DNA of 64,000 bases. Source: Cheiracanthium punctorium (taxonomy: Eukaryota > Arthropoda > Arachnida > Araneae > Cheiracanthiidae). Positions 44,834 through 57,528 of the stretch are shown in pieces. The notes beneath the pieces were generated by a model, which saw nothing but the letters and a program-made list of their open reading frames with translations, was not told the DNA's origin and did not search any database. The stretch is taken from the NCBI GenBank assembly GCA_038373885.1, contig JAWZYV010012520.1:186001-250000 (forward strand), written 5' to 3'. A program made the position numbers and the translations under genes. Numbering within the stretch: position 1 is the stretch's first letter; the number at the start of each line of letters is the position of its first letter.

Positions 44834-45512
44834 AATACAGCTCCCATTAATTAAATCTCTCAAAATTCTGCTATGCTGGACAAATTTTTATTGAAACACT
44901 GTCAAACACTGCCAGTAATACTAATGGTACTGCGTAATACCAATACAATTCAAGGAAACAACCCTACTAGTAATTTTGATCGAGTTACCATCGGCCATCT
45001 GGCCTATGATGTCCCAGGAAAAATTGCTAGTAGGGAATACAGCTCCCATTAATTAAATCTCTCAAAATTCTGCTATGCTGGACAAATTTTTATTGAAACA
45101 CTGTCAAACACTGCCAGTAATACTAATGGTACTGCGTAATACCAATACAATTCAAGGAAACAACCCTACTAGTAATTTTGATCGAGTTACCATCGGCCAT
45201 CTGGCCTATGATGTCCCAGGAAAAATTGCTAGTAGGGAATACAGCTCCCATTAATTAAATCTCTCAAAATTCTGCTATGCTGGACAAATTTTTATTGAAA
45301 CACTGCCAAACACTGCCAGTAATACTAATGGTACTGCGTAATACCAATACAATTCAAGGAAACAACCCTACTAGTAATTCTGATCGAGCTACCATCGGCC
45401 ATCTGGCCGATGATGTCCCGAGAAAAATTGCTAATAGGGAATACAGCTCCCATTAATTAAATCTCTCCCAATTCCGCTATGCTTGGCAATTTTATGATGA
45501 AACACCGCCAAT
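44834..45512. repeat. 202-bp tandem array, three full units plus a partial fourth
   Basis: Units begin with AATACAGCTCCCATTAATTA at 44834, 45036, 45238 and 45440, so all three full units are exactly 202 bp. Units 1 and 2 are almost identical, unit 3 has a few substitutions and the fourth fades near 45512. Each full unit ends with a 74-bp palindromic MITE (CCCTACTAGTAATTTTGATC to AAAATTGCTAGTAGGG), for example 44962-45035. Confidence 0.9.
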
Positions 45513-46454
45513 TTGGCACCAAAAATAAGTACTCAAAATTGAAGTTAGGCAAGCGATATCCCCAATATTTAGCGAGAAACCGCCATACACTATGTTAAAA
45601 AAAAGAGGAAAACCAAAGCTCTCTATCTCAAATTCTAGTTATCTGATTTGACATGCAACAAATGGAAATGTTAATTATTTGACCCTAGAATATGAATCTT
45701 TAACTGAATTTGACCCCAGATGCGTAGTCCACCTGTAAAATGCATATCAATATTTTCTTAAAAGCTTCTTTTCGAATTTATGGAAGGGCTGTTTTCCTCT
45801 TTCAGAGGGAATAATAAATTTTGAAATGCGTTTTATCAGGTGCAAAAACCCTTTATAACACTGTAATACAAATATGCTTCATTTTCGGTATTTTAATATA
45901 TCAGTCTTTAAAATTTCCAAACAATGTTTCAGCGTTTGTCATCGGAATTTTTAACGGCGACAATGACTGTGGAACGTAATTCAGATTATAAATATGAAAT
46001 TGTACATAAAATATTTTTCGGCTATTTTCTTATGTAGGAATGTTTTCCTCTATAAGTGTGTAGTTTACTTCAGATCTTTATTTTTACTCAAGACATTAAA
46101 AAGAGATCAATCACCCATATTTTTTTATAAATATTTCTCTCAAAATTTTTATCTTGTCAAACTTCTGAATTTTACTGAAATTATGTATCCATCATTTAAT
46201 GTCACATGTGAGCCAAACAAGGTAAAAATTGCATAAACAACATTAAAAATTTTTTAAAGCCTCTTTTATGTAGCTTAGTGAGAGTCTAAAAATAGCTCAC
46301 AGAGAATGCAGTTTACATTTTTCAAGAATTTCATTCCTTTCTAAAGTAGTAATTTAAAGTCGATATTTTGATTTTCAAATTTTCATTCTTAAAGCTTAAA
46401 ATGCTAGCAATTCCTTACTGAGTTTTCTATACATAAAATTTGTTTTCCAATCTA
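45513..46454. other. AT-rich, no feature seen
   Basis: No gene or repeat supported. The 80-codon frame at 45994 has no motif. Confidence 0.5.
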
Positions 46455-46655
46455 CTCTAGGCCCCATCATGGCCGAGGGGATAAAGACACTGAACAGGCG
46501 GCTAAAGTGTGAAGGTCCCATGTTCGGGCCTATCGCGTGGCCATTGGCATAAATTACTGTAATTTCGGGCGATTTTCTCCAGATGTAATGAGAATATCCG
46601 TTAGAACCCCTCAAATGTCTTTCATGCAAGGCATCACTCCTTAGGCAGATAGCCC
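46455..46655 (+). mobile_element. SINE family A
   Basis: CCATCATGGCCGAGGGGATA, GACACTGAACAGGCGGC, CATGTTCGGGCCTATCGCG (B-box-like GTTCGGGCC), TTTTCTCCAGATGTAATG and a tail CTTAGGCAGATAGCCC. The minus-strand 87-codon frame over it is a by-product. Confidence 0.7.
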
Positions 46656-48043
46656 ACAAGTAGCTTTATTTAACTCACAATACTATCGATATACTTTATT
46701 TCAATTTTTAGAAATGATACACCCTTTGTCATTCATCTTCTAATTAAATTTTAACAAAGTTACAAAGTAAAATAAAAGTTGATGAATATCTTTGCAATGA
46801 ATTTTTATTTTACTTATTTCATTTTCTCTCTAGTTATTTTTATTAATTTTGTAATTTCAATTTCTTAGTCTGATTTTCAATATTTCACAAATGCAAATTG
46901 TGCGGTATAAAATATCTGTAACATCATCCTCTGCATTTGCCTAAGGGCGTAGTTATTTTCAAGAAAATCGAGAATTAAATTCGCAATGACATTGCATAAT
47001 GCTTATTCTTTCAAAGTAATCTATCCTCAGACTCAACACAAGTGGAATGGCGGGAAACGTTTTCCTGGCAATTAGCGCAAAGCCCCATTTATTTAAGTCC
47101 ATTAAACAAAGTTTCTTAATACTACATTTAACACTTATGTGCATGCTATTTCATGTTGGCGTCTGTTGAATGTTTAACGTATAATGCTCGATCGCATAGC
47201 AGACTTAAACCATTCAGAATAATAGAAATGAAATTAAGTTTTCGAGAATGTAAGCGCTTCAATGATCTATTAAGTATCCGAGATTATGTTGTGATGTCGT
47301 CACTTGAAACGTTATTTAAAATATTCATTAAGCTGAAACTTAATGATGGCGTTGTGTTTTGGAAACCGATTGCTTCGGGCACAACAGATGTGTAGAGGAT
47401 TGCATTGTTATCTGCCCTTTTCACAATTGACTATTTTGCGAGATCAATTATTGAGTTGAATCGGGGTTTAAATCGCAGTGTGGTTGAAATTGCGTTTTGC
47501 GAATGACTGTGGATTTACGGGTAAATTTGCAGAAACTATGATAAAATACATGTGGACTTAATTGTTCAATGGCATATCGTATTAAATCTGAAAAATAGCA
47601 ACATGGAAAATGTTTTGTTGAATAAACAATTTCGTTTAATTGTTGTTCAAAGACATATTAAATCAGTAAAAAAAGCCGCATTGAAAATGTTTTGCTGACT
47701 AAACAAATTTTTGTAAAATCAACGAAATGTATTGTTAATTTAACAAAAAGTTTGTTAAAACCAACAAATTATTGGCTTGAAATAGCGCCAGCAAATTTTT
47801 GTTGAATCTTCAAAATTTTATTGAAATAGAATGAAATAATTTTTATTGTGGACTTCGGTACTACAAAAATTACAAAAATAACAAGAAATTATTTTAAAAG
47901 GAAAAGTAAAAAAAAAAATGTAAAAATATAACCCAAAAAGAAGAAAAAAATTACACGTGGCAATCGAATTAAAACAAATTGGAAACACATAAGCGTAGTG
48001 ATTAACTCTTAGAATAATTCACTTTTGAACAGAGTATGCGTGT
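46656..48043. other. AT-rich, no feature supported
   Basis: Repetition of short AACAAATTTTTGTT-like words between 47620 and 47800, otherwise nothing. The 80-codon frame starting at 47153 has no recognised motif. Confidence 0.5.
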
Positions 48044-48051
48044 GTAGCACC

Positions 48052-48175
48052 AGTGGCGTAGCGAGAAATTTTTCAAGGGGAGATTACGACCACTGCAATT
48101 CATATATGTGTACATATATATCTTGTGTGTGTGTGTGTGTGAACAAAATACCAAACCCACCCAGCTACACCACTG
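48052..48175. mobile_element. 124-bp hAT-type MITE
   Basis: Left end CAGTGGCGTAGCGAGAAA, right end (reverse complement) CAGTGGTGTAGCTGGGTGGG. Flanks TGTAGCAC (48044-48051) and TGTAACAT (48176-48183) agree at 6 of 8 positions, as expected for an ageing 8-bp target duplication. A (TG)n tract lies inside (48125-48140). Confidence 0.65.
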
Positions 48176-48189
48176 TGTAACATAGATAT

Positions 48190-48300
48190 ATACAAACTAT
48201 CTATATACCCATAATCTATCTATATACTAACGGAAATACTTACACATATACTATCTATATACTAACGGAAATACTAACACATATACTATCTATATAGCTA
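48190..48300. repeat. Minisatellite, about 36-bp unit
   Basis: CTATCTATATACTAACGGAA followed by ATAC-TAACACATATA repeats about twice, with degenerate flanks rich in ATCTATATA. Confidence 0.65.
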
Positions 48301-48447
48301 AGGACAAAAAATACATCCACACATCACTCATCAAAATCTAAATTCCAGTGGGGAAAAAAAATCACGAATCAATCTGCTTTTTCATTTTTATTTTTTTCAC
48401 TTTATCAATGGATTATCTTGGGATTTCACATTACGTAAGATAGCTAT

Positions 48448-48475
<28 letters not shown>

Positions 48476-48478
<3 letters not shown>

Positions 48479-49044
48479 ATACATAGAAAATTAAATCGAA
48501 AACACCCCCCAAGCCAGTCATTGTTAATACAACAAAAAAATTACAAAAAAATGTAAAATGCATTGTCCTCTTCAGAGGGGGAAATGCACAATAGTACACC
48601 ATAGGTTTCGAACTCACAGCCTGAGATTTTGCCAAGGTATTGTATTGTATTCAAGACTGAAGTTTGGAAAGATTGATTGAAAAGTATTAAAACAGTTTAA
48701 ATATATTTGTAAAAGTGTACAATATTAACTGTAACAGGCAAATCTCAGAGGTGTGACTCCCTATCACACCTCTGAGATTTGCCTGTTACAGTTAATATTG
48801 TACACTTTTACAAATATATTTAAACTGTTTTAATACTTTTCAATCAATCTTTCCAAACTTCAGTCTTGAATACAATACAATACCTTGGCAAAATCTCAGG
48901 CTGTGAGTTCGAAACCTATGGTGTACTATTGTGCATTTCCCCCTCTGAAGAGGACAATGCATTTTACATTTTTTTGTAATTTTTTTGTTGTATTAACAAT
49001 GACTGGCTTGGGGGGTGTTTTCGATTTAATTTTCTATGTATTAT
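48476..49044. repeat. Giant palindrome: 281-bp arms, 7-bp spacer
   Basis: Left arm 48476-48756 and right arm 48764-49044 are reverse complements. Reading both, I see no mismatch. The spacer is CTCCCTA. The left edge touches a (TA)n tract (48452-48478). The two copies of a 53-codon frame beginning MAKSQAVSSKPMVYY, on opposite strands, are a consequence of the palindrome. It is either a very young inverted duplication seeded at the AT repeat or a fold-back artefact of sequencing or assembly. Confidence 0.9.
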
Positions 49045-49221
49045 TAAACGCATGTTTTCTTTTATGCTGCTTTTTTTAAGCGCTGGATAGCATGTGAGAC
49101 AACTATAATTTTGTTGTAATTTTAAATAATGTGTAACTATATATATATAATATATTTAAACCATACAGAGCATGACATTGCACAGAAGTTTCATGATGTG
49201 TTTCAGAAGGTCATCTACTGT

Positions 49222-49255
49222 AAAGTAATATGTATGTGTGTGTGTGTGTGTGTGT
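49222..49255. repeat. (TG)n microsatellite
   Basis: TATGTATG followed by about 11 TG units. Confidence 0.8.
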
Positions 49256-49397
49256 AATTTTATCACGGAGTGCGAATTGAAATATGTTGACAAAATTCAA
49301 ATTTAAAATGTTCTCATTTTATAATACTGTTCTGTATGTTGAACGTAATGACATTGATAAGCCAATCACGAAGAACCTACGGCTATGACTGTATGAA

Positions 49398-49960
49398 CAC
49401 TGGCACAGTCTGCATGACAAAGTGTTGGCGTTACGTTTACCCGTACGCTGTTCTGTAAAAAAGTATAGCACTATGTGTTGCAAATCCACTGCAAAACATG
49501 TGGATAAACTTAACATCAACATCACAACGTGTTGTAAATCCACAGCACAACGTGTGGATAACCGTAACGCCAACATCATAACGTGTTATAAATCCACAAC
49601 ATAACATGTGGATAAACGTAACGCCAACATTACAACGTTTTGGCGTTATGATTACCCACACGTTGTGCTGTAAAATAGTACAGCACTGTGTGTTGTAAAT
49701 CCCCTGCACACCATGTGGATAAACTTAGCACTAACATCACAACGTGTTGTAAATCCACAGCACAATATGTGGATAAACGTAACGCCAACATTAATAAAAC
49801 GTGTTGGCATTATAATTACCCACACGTTGTGCTGTAAAATAGTACAGCACTGTGTGTTGTAAATCCACTGCACACCATGTGGATAAACGTAATGCAAACA
49901 TCACAACGTGTTGGCGATATGATTACCCACACTTTGTGCTGTAATAATTTTTTTCAGTGC
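49398..49960. repeat. Minisatellite with alternating-orientation units
   Basis: About ten units of 50-57 bp. Forward units contain GTTGTAAATCCACAGCAC, GTGGATAAACGTAACGCC and AACATCACAACG (for example starting near 49471, 49530, 49583, 49687, 49743, 49851). Reverse-oriented units read GTGTTGGCGTTATGATTACC and CACACGTTGTGCTGTAAA (near 49410, 49636, 49800, 49907). The order is R-FFF-R-FF-R-F-R. Reverse units usually end in the small palindrome GTGCTGTA-AAATAG-TACAGCAC. Long open frames on both strands come from the repeat and are not genes. Confidence 0.85.
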
Positions 49961-51839
49961 ATACACCAACATGATGCATGTTCAGAATACTGTGCTTAAT
50001 TTCTTAATGATTTTTTTTAACAAAGAAACAAGTGCAAATGCTTCATGTATTCTTCATTACCACCCTTCATTGTTCCGCATTTATGAAGTTTTAAAGCATT
50101 TTCAAAAACTGTAAGGACGAAAACACTTCCTTATTCCAGAAAACTAGTCTCCTCCCGGATATACTTCTATCATTTGGGACAGTGTGGCGATAGCATCTGA
50201 ATGCAGGCCATAATGCAAAATACTCCTTCAGATGAGTCTTCAAAGAAATGATTCTAATTTCGCAGTGAGTGGTCTGTTCCTTATGTTGAAAATACTTTTA
50301 TTGCGTGGAAATAGGTAAGTGTTTTATCTCAAAATTACTTTTTTATTGGAGTTGGATAGCTTGTTTTTCCTATATAACATGCGGTTAAAGTCCGACTAGG
50401 AATTGCTCTTTTCTGGTTATGTAAAAGGAAAATACCTGAACATTTAAAAAAATGCTTTTATTATATTCATGGGCGAAGCACTTTTTGTATGTCATATACG
50501 GAGTGAAGTGTCTATTACACTTTTAGAAAAGTATACTGCCTTATACTTGGCGCAATGATTTTAAATGTGAAAGAAGAAAATTCACTAACTGATATTAAAC
50601 ATATTATGATGGCAAATATATTTTGGGCATAATAATTTAGGAGTTATAAATCTTTACTCTGTAAAGTGTTATAACGATGAATTTTTTCTAATAGCGACAC
50701 CCGCAGTGCTCTTTCTTATTGTTATTTTTCCCATCGTCGTTCCTAAATATTTGTATTTTTGCCTTTATACATGGCAAAATACAATAAGCATGCTCAAATT
50801 GAGTTTAAATTTCACTGTTTCGTAACACCAAAATAAAATGTATCGATTTTTATCTAAATATTTGTTTCATTAAGATATTAATACTAGAATGTCAGTTTCT
50901 ATTACTTTCGAGATGAAAACTGCAATTTGACTAACTGCGATTATATGTTCATTATGGATCTTCTTATGATCCAAATATTTAACTATTAATGATTTTCATG
51001 TTTACCTTCTAAAATAAATCTTAAATTTAAATAAGTAATTATTTTGTCCACCTATAATTAGTGAGAAAAATGAACTCGAAATGGAAGTTGTACAAAAATA
51101 GTTATTCTGACCCCACAATTTTAACTTGGAATTTTTAAAAGGAAATGGTGTTGAACAAAATCTAATGTAGTATAATTAACATTTATTAAATATGGAAGTA
51201 CATTTATTTTGAAATAAATAGCTGCAATACTGAGAACTCATCATCTTCATTTCAAAAATTGACTGTTTACTATTTTTTTATATAATTTAACGAATGAAAT
51301 TACTATAAAAATAATTATAATTTGTTCTTAGAGATTCTTTTAGGATATGTATACTCGTATAAAAAGCAAATTTCTTGTTCAATAAGTGCGAAAATGTAAC
51401 TTGGAGCAGAAGGTAATAAATAAGCAGCAAAAAGCAACGTATAAGAGCACCATTAGAAAAATAAAGGTAGGATACGGTTTTCGTAATGTATGACATGCCA
51501 ATTTTAATTCTAGACTAATCTGACTGACTGACTGACTGAGGGAATTTTAGTGGAGCGCCTATTATCTAGGAGCTAATCTCCAGTATGATGTAGTGTATTC
51601 TTGTCTTGTATTCACTTGTGTTAATTTCTAGACTAATCATAGAAAAATTTCTGTTTATATAGAAAAAATAGGGATTAAAGATAGTGTATACGAGGGCCAA
51701 TGGGAAAGCAAATCTATAAGAGGGTTCTTTGGAGGGCTAATAGGAAAACGGGAAATTAAGGCGGCTGAGAACAGTGGGAATTCCTATATTCAGAAAGGGG
51801 AGGGGAAGAGAGACAGCGAAATCATCATTAACAGGACTA
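49961..51839. other. AT-rich, no gene seen
   Basis: Includes a short (TGAC)n run at 51520-51538. No other supported feature. Confidence 0.5.
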
Positions 51840-52250
51840 TTTATGTTTTTGCGAAAACTAAAATCCTCAAGTGTTTCTGGTGCTTCAAAGATTCCATTGA
51901 CATTTTGAATTCATGGGGTATTTACAATATCAATTGTATGTGTGGTGTACCTTATACCGGACAAACTGAACTTTGCCCTTAAACTTACAATTAAGGAGCA
52001 CATACTTCTTGCAAAAACATGAAAACAACCAGTCTACCATCACTAAACATATTTAGGATGGCAGCTATATTTTAGACTACAGTTGAGCTAAACTCAATTG
52101 CAAACCCTGTTCTTCCTAGTAAATTAGATTTTCTTGAAGCTTTCGATAGCCAGAGAAACACAAATAGTCTTGTTAATGCTGATTCCTACTTTGACAAAAT
52201 TTGCTCTGTTTATTTAGACATTCTGAATTATGGCGGAATGCCATACCTTT
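51840..52250 (+). pseudogene. Penelope-like element GIY-YIG endonuclease remnant
   Basis: Frame starting at 51908 reads NSWGIYNINCMCGVPYTGQT, which has the GIY(x)nY-x-G core with the Cys pair typical of Penelope-like GIY-YIG domains (GVY-IPC-CG--YIGQT). Downstream, after two stops, comes KLDFLEAFDSQRNTNSLVN, the kind of C-terminal tail found after that domain. The reverse transcriptase is not visible upstream. The fragment is dead. Confidence 0.65.
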
Positions 52251-52562
52251 CGAAACAGTCCTTTACCTTACTTTTTTGTATTGGAGCTCTCATACTTTAT
52301 TAAACTTGCTATCACCCGTATAAAAACTGTTACAATTAATTTTGCCAATTTTACTAGAATATTTTTGTCCACGTTATGAGTAAGTGGGGTCTATTAAGCC
52401 ATTATTTAAATTAAGAATCTGTTGCACCTCTTCTGAAACGCCATACTGAGATAAGTGCACAGTTATAAAACTATTTTACTTCAGTACAAAGGCGTTCGAT
52501 TAAATGAATTAATAACTTATACGTAATATGAAACAACCCCATGACGTAATTCCAATTTATGT

Positions 52563-52790
52563 ACCCCACCATGGTCGAGTGGCTAAGACACTGAACATAG
52601 TAGATGGCTGAAGTGTGAAGGTCCCGGTCAGGCATATCACGCGGCTGTCGATCTAACGGTTTGTAGTTTTGGTTGGTTTTCTCCGGATGTAATATGAATA
52701 CGCTTTATAACCCTTTAAATGACCTCCGCCTAAGGCACGCCATCCTAGGCAGATGCCTATCGTGTAAGCTTGCCACAACACACACATTCA
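52563..52790 (+). mobile_element. SINE family A
   Basis: CACCATGGTCGAGTGGCTAA, GACACTGAACATAG, GGTCAGGCATATCACGCG, CTGTCGATCTAACGG, TTTTCTCCGGATGTAATATG and the tail AGATGCCTATCGTGTAAGC. Best-preserved layout of this family in the window. Confidence 0.75.
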
Positions 52791-55700
52791 AAATTCCAAT
52801 CGATGATTTGTCAATAAAAATCACACTGCATTTGAATGGCTTTGATATTTCGAAATACAATCTTTTTTATAAAGGCCCATAACTGCTTAGTCATAAGAAT
52901 TATTAATTATAACTTCCAATACAAAATAATTAACTCTTTAATACGCGTGTAGTGTAAAAGTAAACGAAGCAATTATCGACTTCCAACAATTCTGATCCTC
53001 AAAGAATGACCCGAGAAAAATGTATTTGGTTAAAGATTACACACCCTGTTGAGTTCACAATGAAAATATTTGACTTTCGGGTGAACAATTACATCCAGTT
53101 TTTAAACGCTCCGCAGTGTTAATGAATGTACCTATCTTAATAACATCCTCAAATAAATGTATGAGTATCACGATTGGCTGAGCGCAAACAAGAATAATGA
53201 AAGATCTAGAAAAATAAAAAATGGCGTCCTAGAATCCATTCTCTCAGCAAACTGAAATGAATATAAATTACCCTTCCGAATAAAAGAATTCATTACCGCT
53301 GGTAGTTATATCATTGAGAAAATTTTATTGTGTTTTAATATGTGAATATAGAGTTTGTTTTAAGTTTTGGATGCAGTCATGTTTTTCTTTCGTACAGTTT
53401 CGTTTAAAAAGATTGCTGGGTTAATTGTCTGATACAGTTAAATTAATGAACTCGAAAAATTTTAAGTAAAAGGATATTTTTATTAAAATTGAATTTTTAC
53501 ATGTTTACAATTATGACTGTATATTTTTTAAGAACTGAAAATTATATCACGCAGATTTATAATTTTAGAAAAGCTCATTATACAAGTAATAATTTTAAGT
53601 CTTCCATGTTTGATAAATAGTTATCAAATAGTTGACATCAGATGACAGTATTGTTTCATATAGTTATTAGAATATGTGTTGAAATAGAAACAATGCATTA
53701 GATCAAGACTCCAAAATAAAATCAATTGAACACTAAACAGTGGATAAAGAACTGAAAGCAATTCTTTTTAATCAATACCAAGTCAGGATTGTATTTAATT
53801 CGATTGTAATGAACTCATAATAGTTCTTCAGTTGCACTATTATTTGCAAATTTTGGCATTTTTCTGTGAGTTTCTGTGACGTTTTTGGCAAGTTACAAAA
53901 GAATTTGAATTCATGGTGCCTGTTTAATAAATTGGGTGTATGTTGGTGTGAAATGCACCCAACCTCAACAAATTTTCTGTCTAGAAAAGATGATTAACCA
54001 GTAGCCTGTATTTTGCCATGGCTTCTAAACGAGATTTTCCAATTGTAGTTTCCAAAAGTAGTTACTATAGGTCAATATAATGTTTTAAATTTGAGATATT
54101 ATTTTGGACTTAAGTAATATTAATTCCAAATAATATGTTAAGATTATTATAAAAGTTTTATACTGTTATTTTTTTTAATAGCTCTTCTTTATACCCTGCA
54201 AAGAACGGTACATGATGGCATATTAATAAACTTCATCAAAAAATGAGTTGAATCAAGAATAAATAAAAAATTACAACAGACATAATTGAAAATTATCCTC
54301 ATTTCAAAACATTTCTACCATATTAAATAATATGCATGCTGCACATTTTCCTGAACCATATTTTAAAACCTTTCCTGAGTGAACCTAACGTTTTAAATAA
54401 TTCTGTACGTACCAACTAAAATAATTTTTAGATTCGCTTCTCTCCTTTGAGGGTGGTAAAATGCAGATCAGTGCTCTGATTGCGAATTTTATAGTAGGTT
54501 ATTCTACATTTAGTAAATGCGTAGAGAATTTCATGATTTAGCATTATGGAAATGAGATATTTAAATCTCGGCGGATATTTTCACATTCTGGAATGCTGTT
54601 TATGTCTGAATAATGTAGTTAAGATGTTCGGATTGGTTATTATGTTTCCATCTCGGTAGAGAGGACAGTTGATACATTTTAAGCATTTTGCAATTGAAAA
54701 TTTAGAATAAGTATAATTTTTACTGATATAATTTAAGTTATTTATGTAAAAATATTGAAAAAATGAGAATAAAAATGAATCAATTGGCTGAGAATAATTT
54801 CACTTTACTAATGAAATACGATGCCAAATAATTGCCTTAACAGCCTTAAACTTTAATAAATTCTAAGTTAAAGATATATTGACGTCCTGTTTTCAGCAGT
54901 TAATAGTGCAAATCATTAAGTTTTTTTCTGTTTAAGCTAGCCATTTGTAAGTGAATCTCTGAACCCCAAACAGGAAAGCACAGTGTGTATAATGGTTCAT
55001 AGAGAGCAAATTCGACACACAGGTTCAATGTACTAAGAGCCACAAATCGTGCCATGTGGAGGTGCATCCATGAACAGAAAAATTAAAATTGGATGATTTA
55101 CTCTATTAACTGCGACTCTATTAACTGCTCAGAAGCTATTAGTTTGAATGCGTGAAAATAATTCTTGGACACCCTCTACTTTGGTGTTGTACGCTGAAAA
55201 AGTCATTTAAATCAGTATTTTTAAAACATGTTTCTCTTAACGTAGGACTTGAGATCCGATAAATCAAATAATTTTAATCATATTTAAAATATTTTTAAAA
55301 ATTCGTGAAAATTGCTGTTCGATATTTAGTCGAAAGGTTAAACAGAGGTATTAGTTAATGTATTTTTAGAGCATTGAGAATGTTTTTTTTTATTCGAAGA
55401 AAGCATGTAAATAATAATTATAGAAAGCTGATAATTATATATCAGGTACTTTTATCAAGGATGTTCGCAAGGGGGCCTGCACCCATAATTTTAGATTTTT
55501 GTTAGTTGGATTTCAATAAATCCAGCATTTTTGTATGAATTATGCCTTTTTCATCTTTTAGGCACACTCCGAATTTTTTTTCTCACAACGCCGCTGCTAA
55601 ATAAGTATATAATATTCCATGCTGGTTAAAAAAATTAATGACATTGCATTTGCCATTAGCACAGTGAGTAGTTACAATATTAAATTATACTAAACTACGC

Positions 55701-56314
55701 ATATACTTTTGAAATTTATATTTATAGAGAATATTATTTAATTCCTATTTAAATCAGGAGTACGGTCTCGTCATCAATTCATTAATGCGTAGCCATGCAT
55801 ATTTTGTATTTTTTTTTAAAACACGTTCTCTGACGAATTAAAATAGAAGTCAAATTTCTTACCTCAATTCCCCATATAAAATATAATTTTTAATAATAAA
55901 TCATTCATTCGTGAATAATAAGTATTTAACGTATTTCTCTGAAACTGCGTATTTTTGGAAAAATTAGCTAGTTATTCACAAAATGGATATGGGAAATTCA
56001 GATTTCACTTGTGGCTATCGAATGACCGGCTAACGTCTTTAAAACCCGTGCATTTAAGGGTTAATTCGTTTATTAATGCTCTGATAAGGACTACGCGGAT
56101 TAGAATAATGAAACGCAATTTTTTCATGTTAAGGGGAAAAAATTCCTAGAAATACCTAAATGAAAATGATAAACATGAAAATATTTCTTTTTCGCAAGGA
56201 ACTCAAATAGAAGCATCTCAAATTAAAGTGATATGTTAAAAGTAGCTTAATTTAACATGTAAGTCTACGCACTGTCTTATAAAAGAGTTTTTTTTTCATG
56301 TTTTAAACTAATGT
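52791..56314. other. AT-rich, no gene seen
   Basis: About 3.5 kb. A G/C-run piece at 55455-55610 (AAGGGGGCCTGCACCC to CGCCGCTGCTAAATAAG) may be an old hAT-type MITE, but its ends are unclear. No coding region is supported. Confidence 0.4.
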
Positions 56315-56424
56315 CCCTAGTAGCAAAAATAGTCAAAAAACGTTCAAATAACGTTGGAAACACGTTTTTGACGGTAAAAAAAAACGTGTTTTAAACGTCT
56401 TTTGGACTAATTGTGCTACTAGGG
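56315..56424. mobile_element. 110-bp palindromic MITE (CCCTAGTAGCA)
   Basis: CCCTAGTAGCAAAAATAGTC at the left pairs with GACTAATTGTGCTACTAGGG at the right. The inner part carries several AACGT/ACGTT words (AAACGTTCAAATAACGTT). It resembles in design, not in sequence, the elements at 38302 and 40679. Confidence 0.65.
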
Positions 56425-57031
56425 GTAAGGATATATTATTATTATTTTTTTCAAATGTATAGTAAAGTTGAAATAGTTTACCTTTGAAACATACGCTTTA
56501 TGTATTTTATTATTTTTTAGTTATAAATTACATTTTATAATATCCATCAGAATAAAAGTTTCCATCCTGCATTACGCTCTTAAATTATAACCAAACATAA
56601 AAAAATAATGCCTAATGCTACACTTTTGCGTCAATTTCAACCTTTCATTATATAACGGCTTAATTGTATCTCGAAATTTATTCACTTAACACTTTGTGAA
56701 ATAGCGCTTCTCCCTTTTACTTGACTAGCGGAATTCGGAATGACATTCAACGGTTTTCAGAGAGCAAACTATTTACATTTAGTCTGGCTTTCCCGAGGAA
56801 AGTGACTTGCCAAATATTTTCGAATTCAAATTTTTGGAGAGTTAGCGTTAAGTAGGTGGTGCCCCTCGCCTGCGAAGTGATTAGAATAGCTTGCGTTGTT
56901 CTTCAAAATTCGTTTTGAAATGAAATTTCTTAATGTGAATTTTTAACACCCCTTTCGAGAATTACACATAAAATGAATAAATTTATTTATGTTAATACTA
57001 TTAACTACGCAGCAATTATAGATTTTTTTCA

Positions 57032-57081
57032 ATTGTATTTAATTAATTTAACTTTATAAAGATAAATTAATTAAATACAAT
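57032..57081. other. Perfect 19-bp AT-rich hairpin
   Basis: ATTGTATTTAATTAATTTA (57032-57050) and its exact reverse complement (57063-57081) enclose a 12-base loop. 56425-57528 otherwise shows nothing that I can support. Confidence 0.7.
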
Positions 57082-57528
57082 AGTTTAATTAAATGACAGC
57101 TTAATTAAATTTAACTATCATTTAACAATAATAGTAATTATGCAGAGCTTTTACAATTTGTGCATAATTACGTTAAAATGTCATATTTAGTTTTTGAATT
57201 ATGTATTTATATAAAATCTTAAGGATAGATGACGTGGCATTTTGAAGTGCGAATCGCGTTTGAGTCAATTTGCTCGTCATAAATACCTTAAGTGAAGTAC
57301 ATAAGCAGACGTTTATTAGTAAAATTTTATGCTTCACTCATTGGTCTACAAATTTTAAGTCGAAACTACTAATTTCTAAAGTATTCTCCGAAAACCACTG
57401 ATAAATGTTTAAATTTCTGACAGAGTACCTTAACCCTGTTTTACAATTGTTTAACACTTACATAATTTATATTTAACAAATTATATTTCCTATGAACTGT
57501 TAATTAAAATTTGTAATGACCGTTGGCC

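Noticed and set aside
44834..45440. CRISPR-like array
   Set aside because: Three identical 202-bp units with no short repeat/spacer pattern, in eukaryotic DNA.
48444..49079. Two identical 53-residue protein starts (MAKSQAVSS...)
   Set aside because: They are one sequence seen twice because of the palindrome. No splice, promoter or family support.
49422..49897. Cysteine-rich repeat proteins on both strands
   Set aside because: Both derive from the alternating minisatellite. The periodicity is that of the DNA repeat and there is no start context or conserved spacing.
49398..49960. TGTGGATAA repeated in each forward unit, the reverse complement of a DnaA-box core
   Set aside because: All other evidence says eukaryotic nuclear DNA. 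The word is part of the minisatellite unit, and no origin-like context exists.
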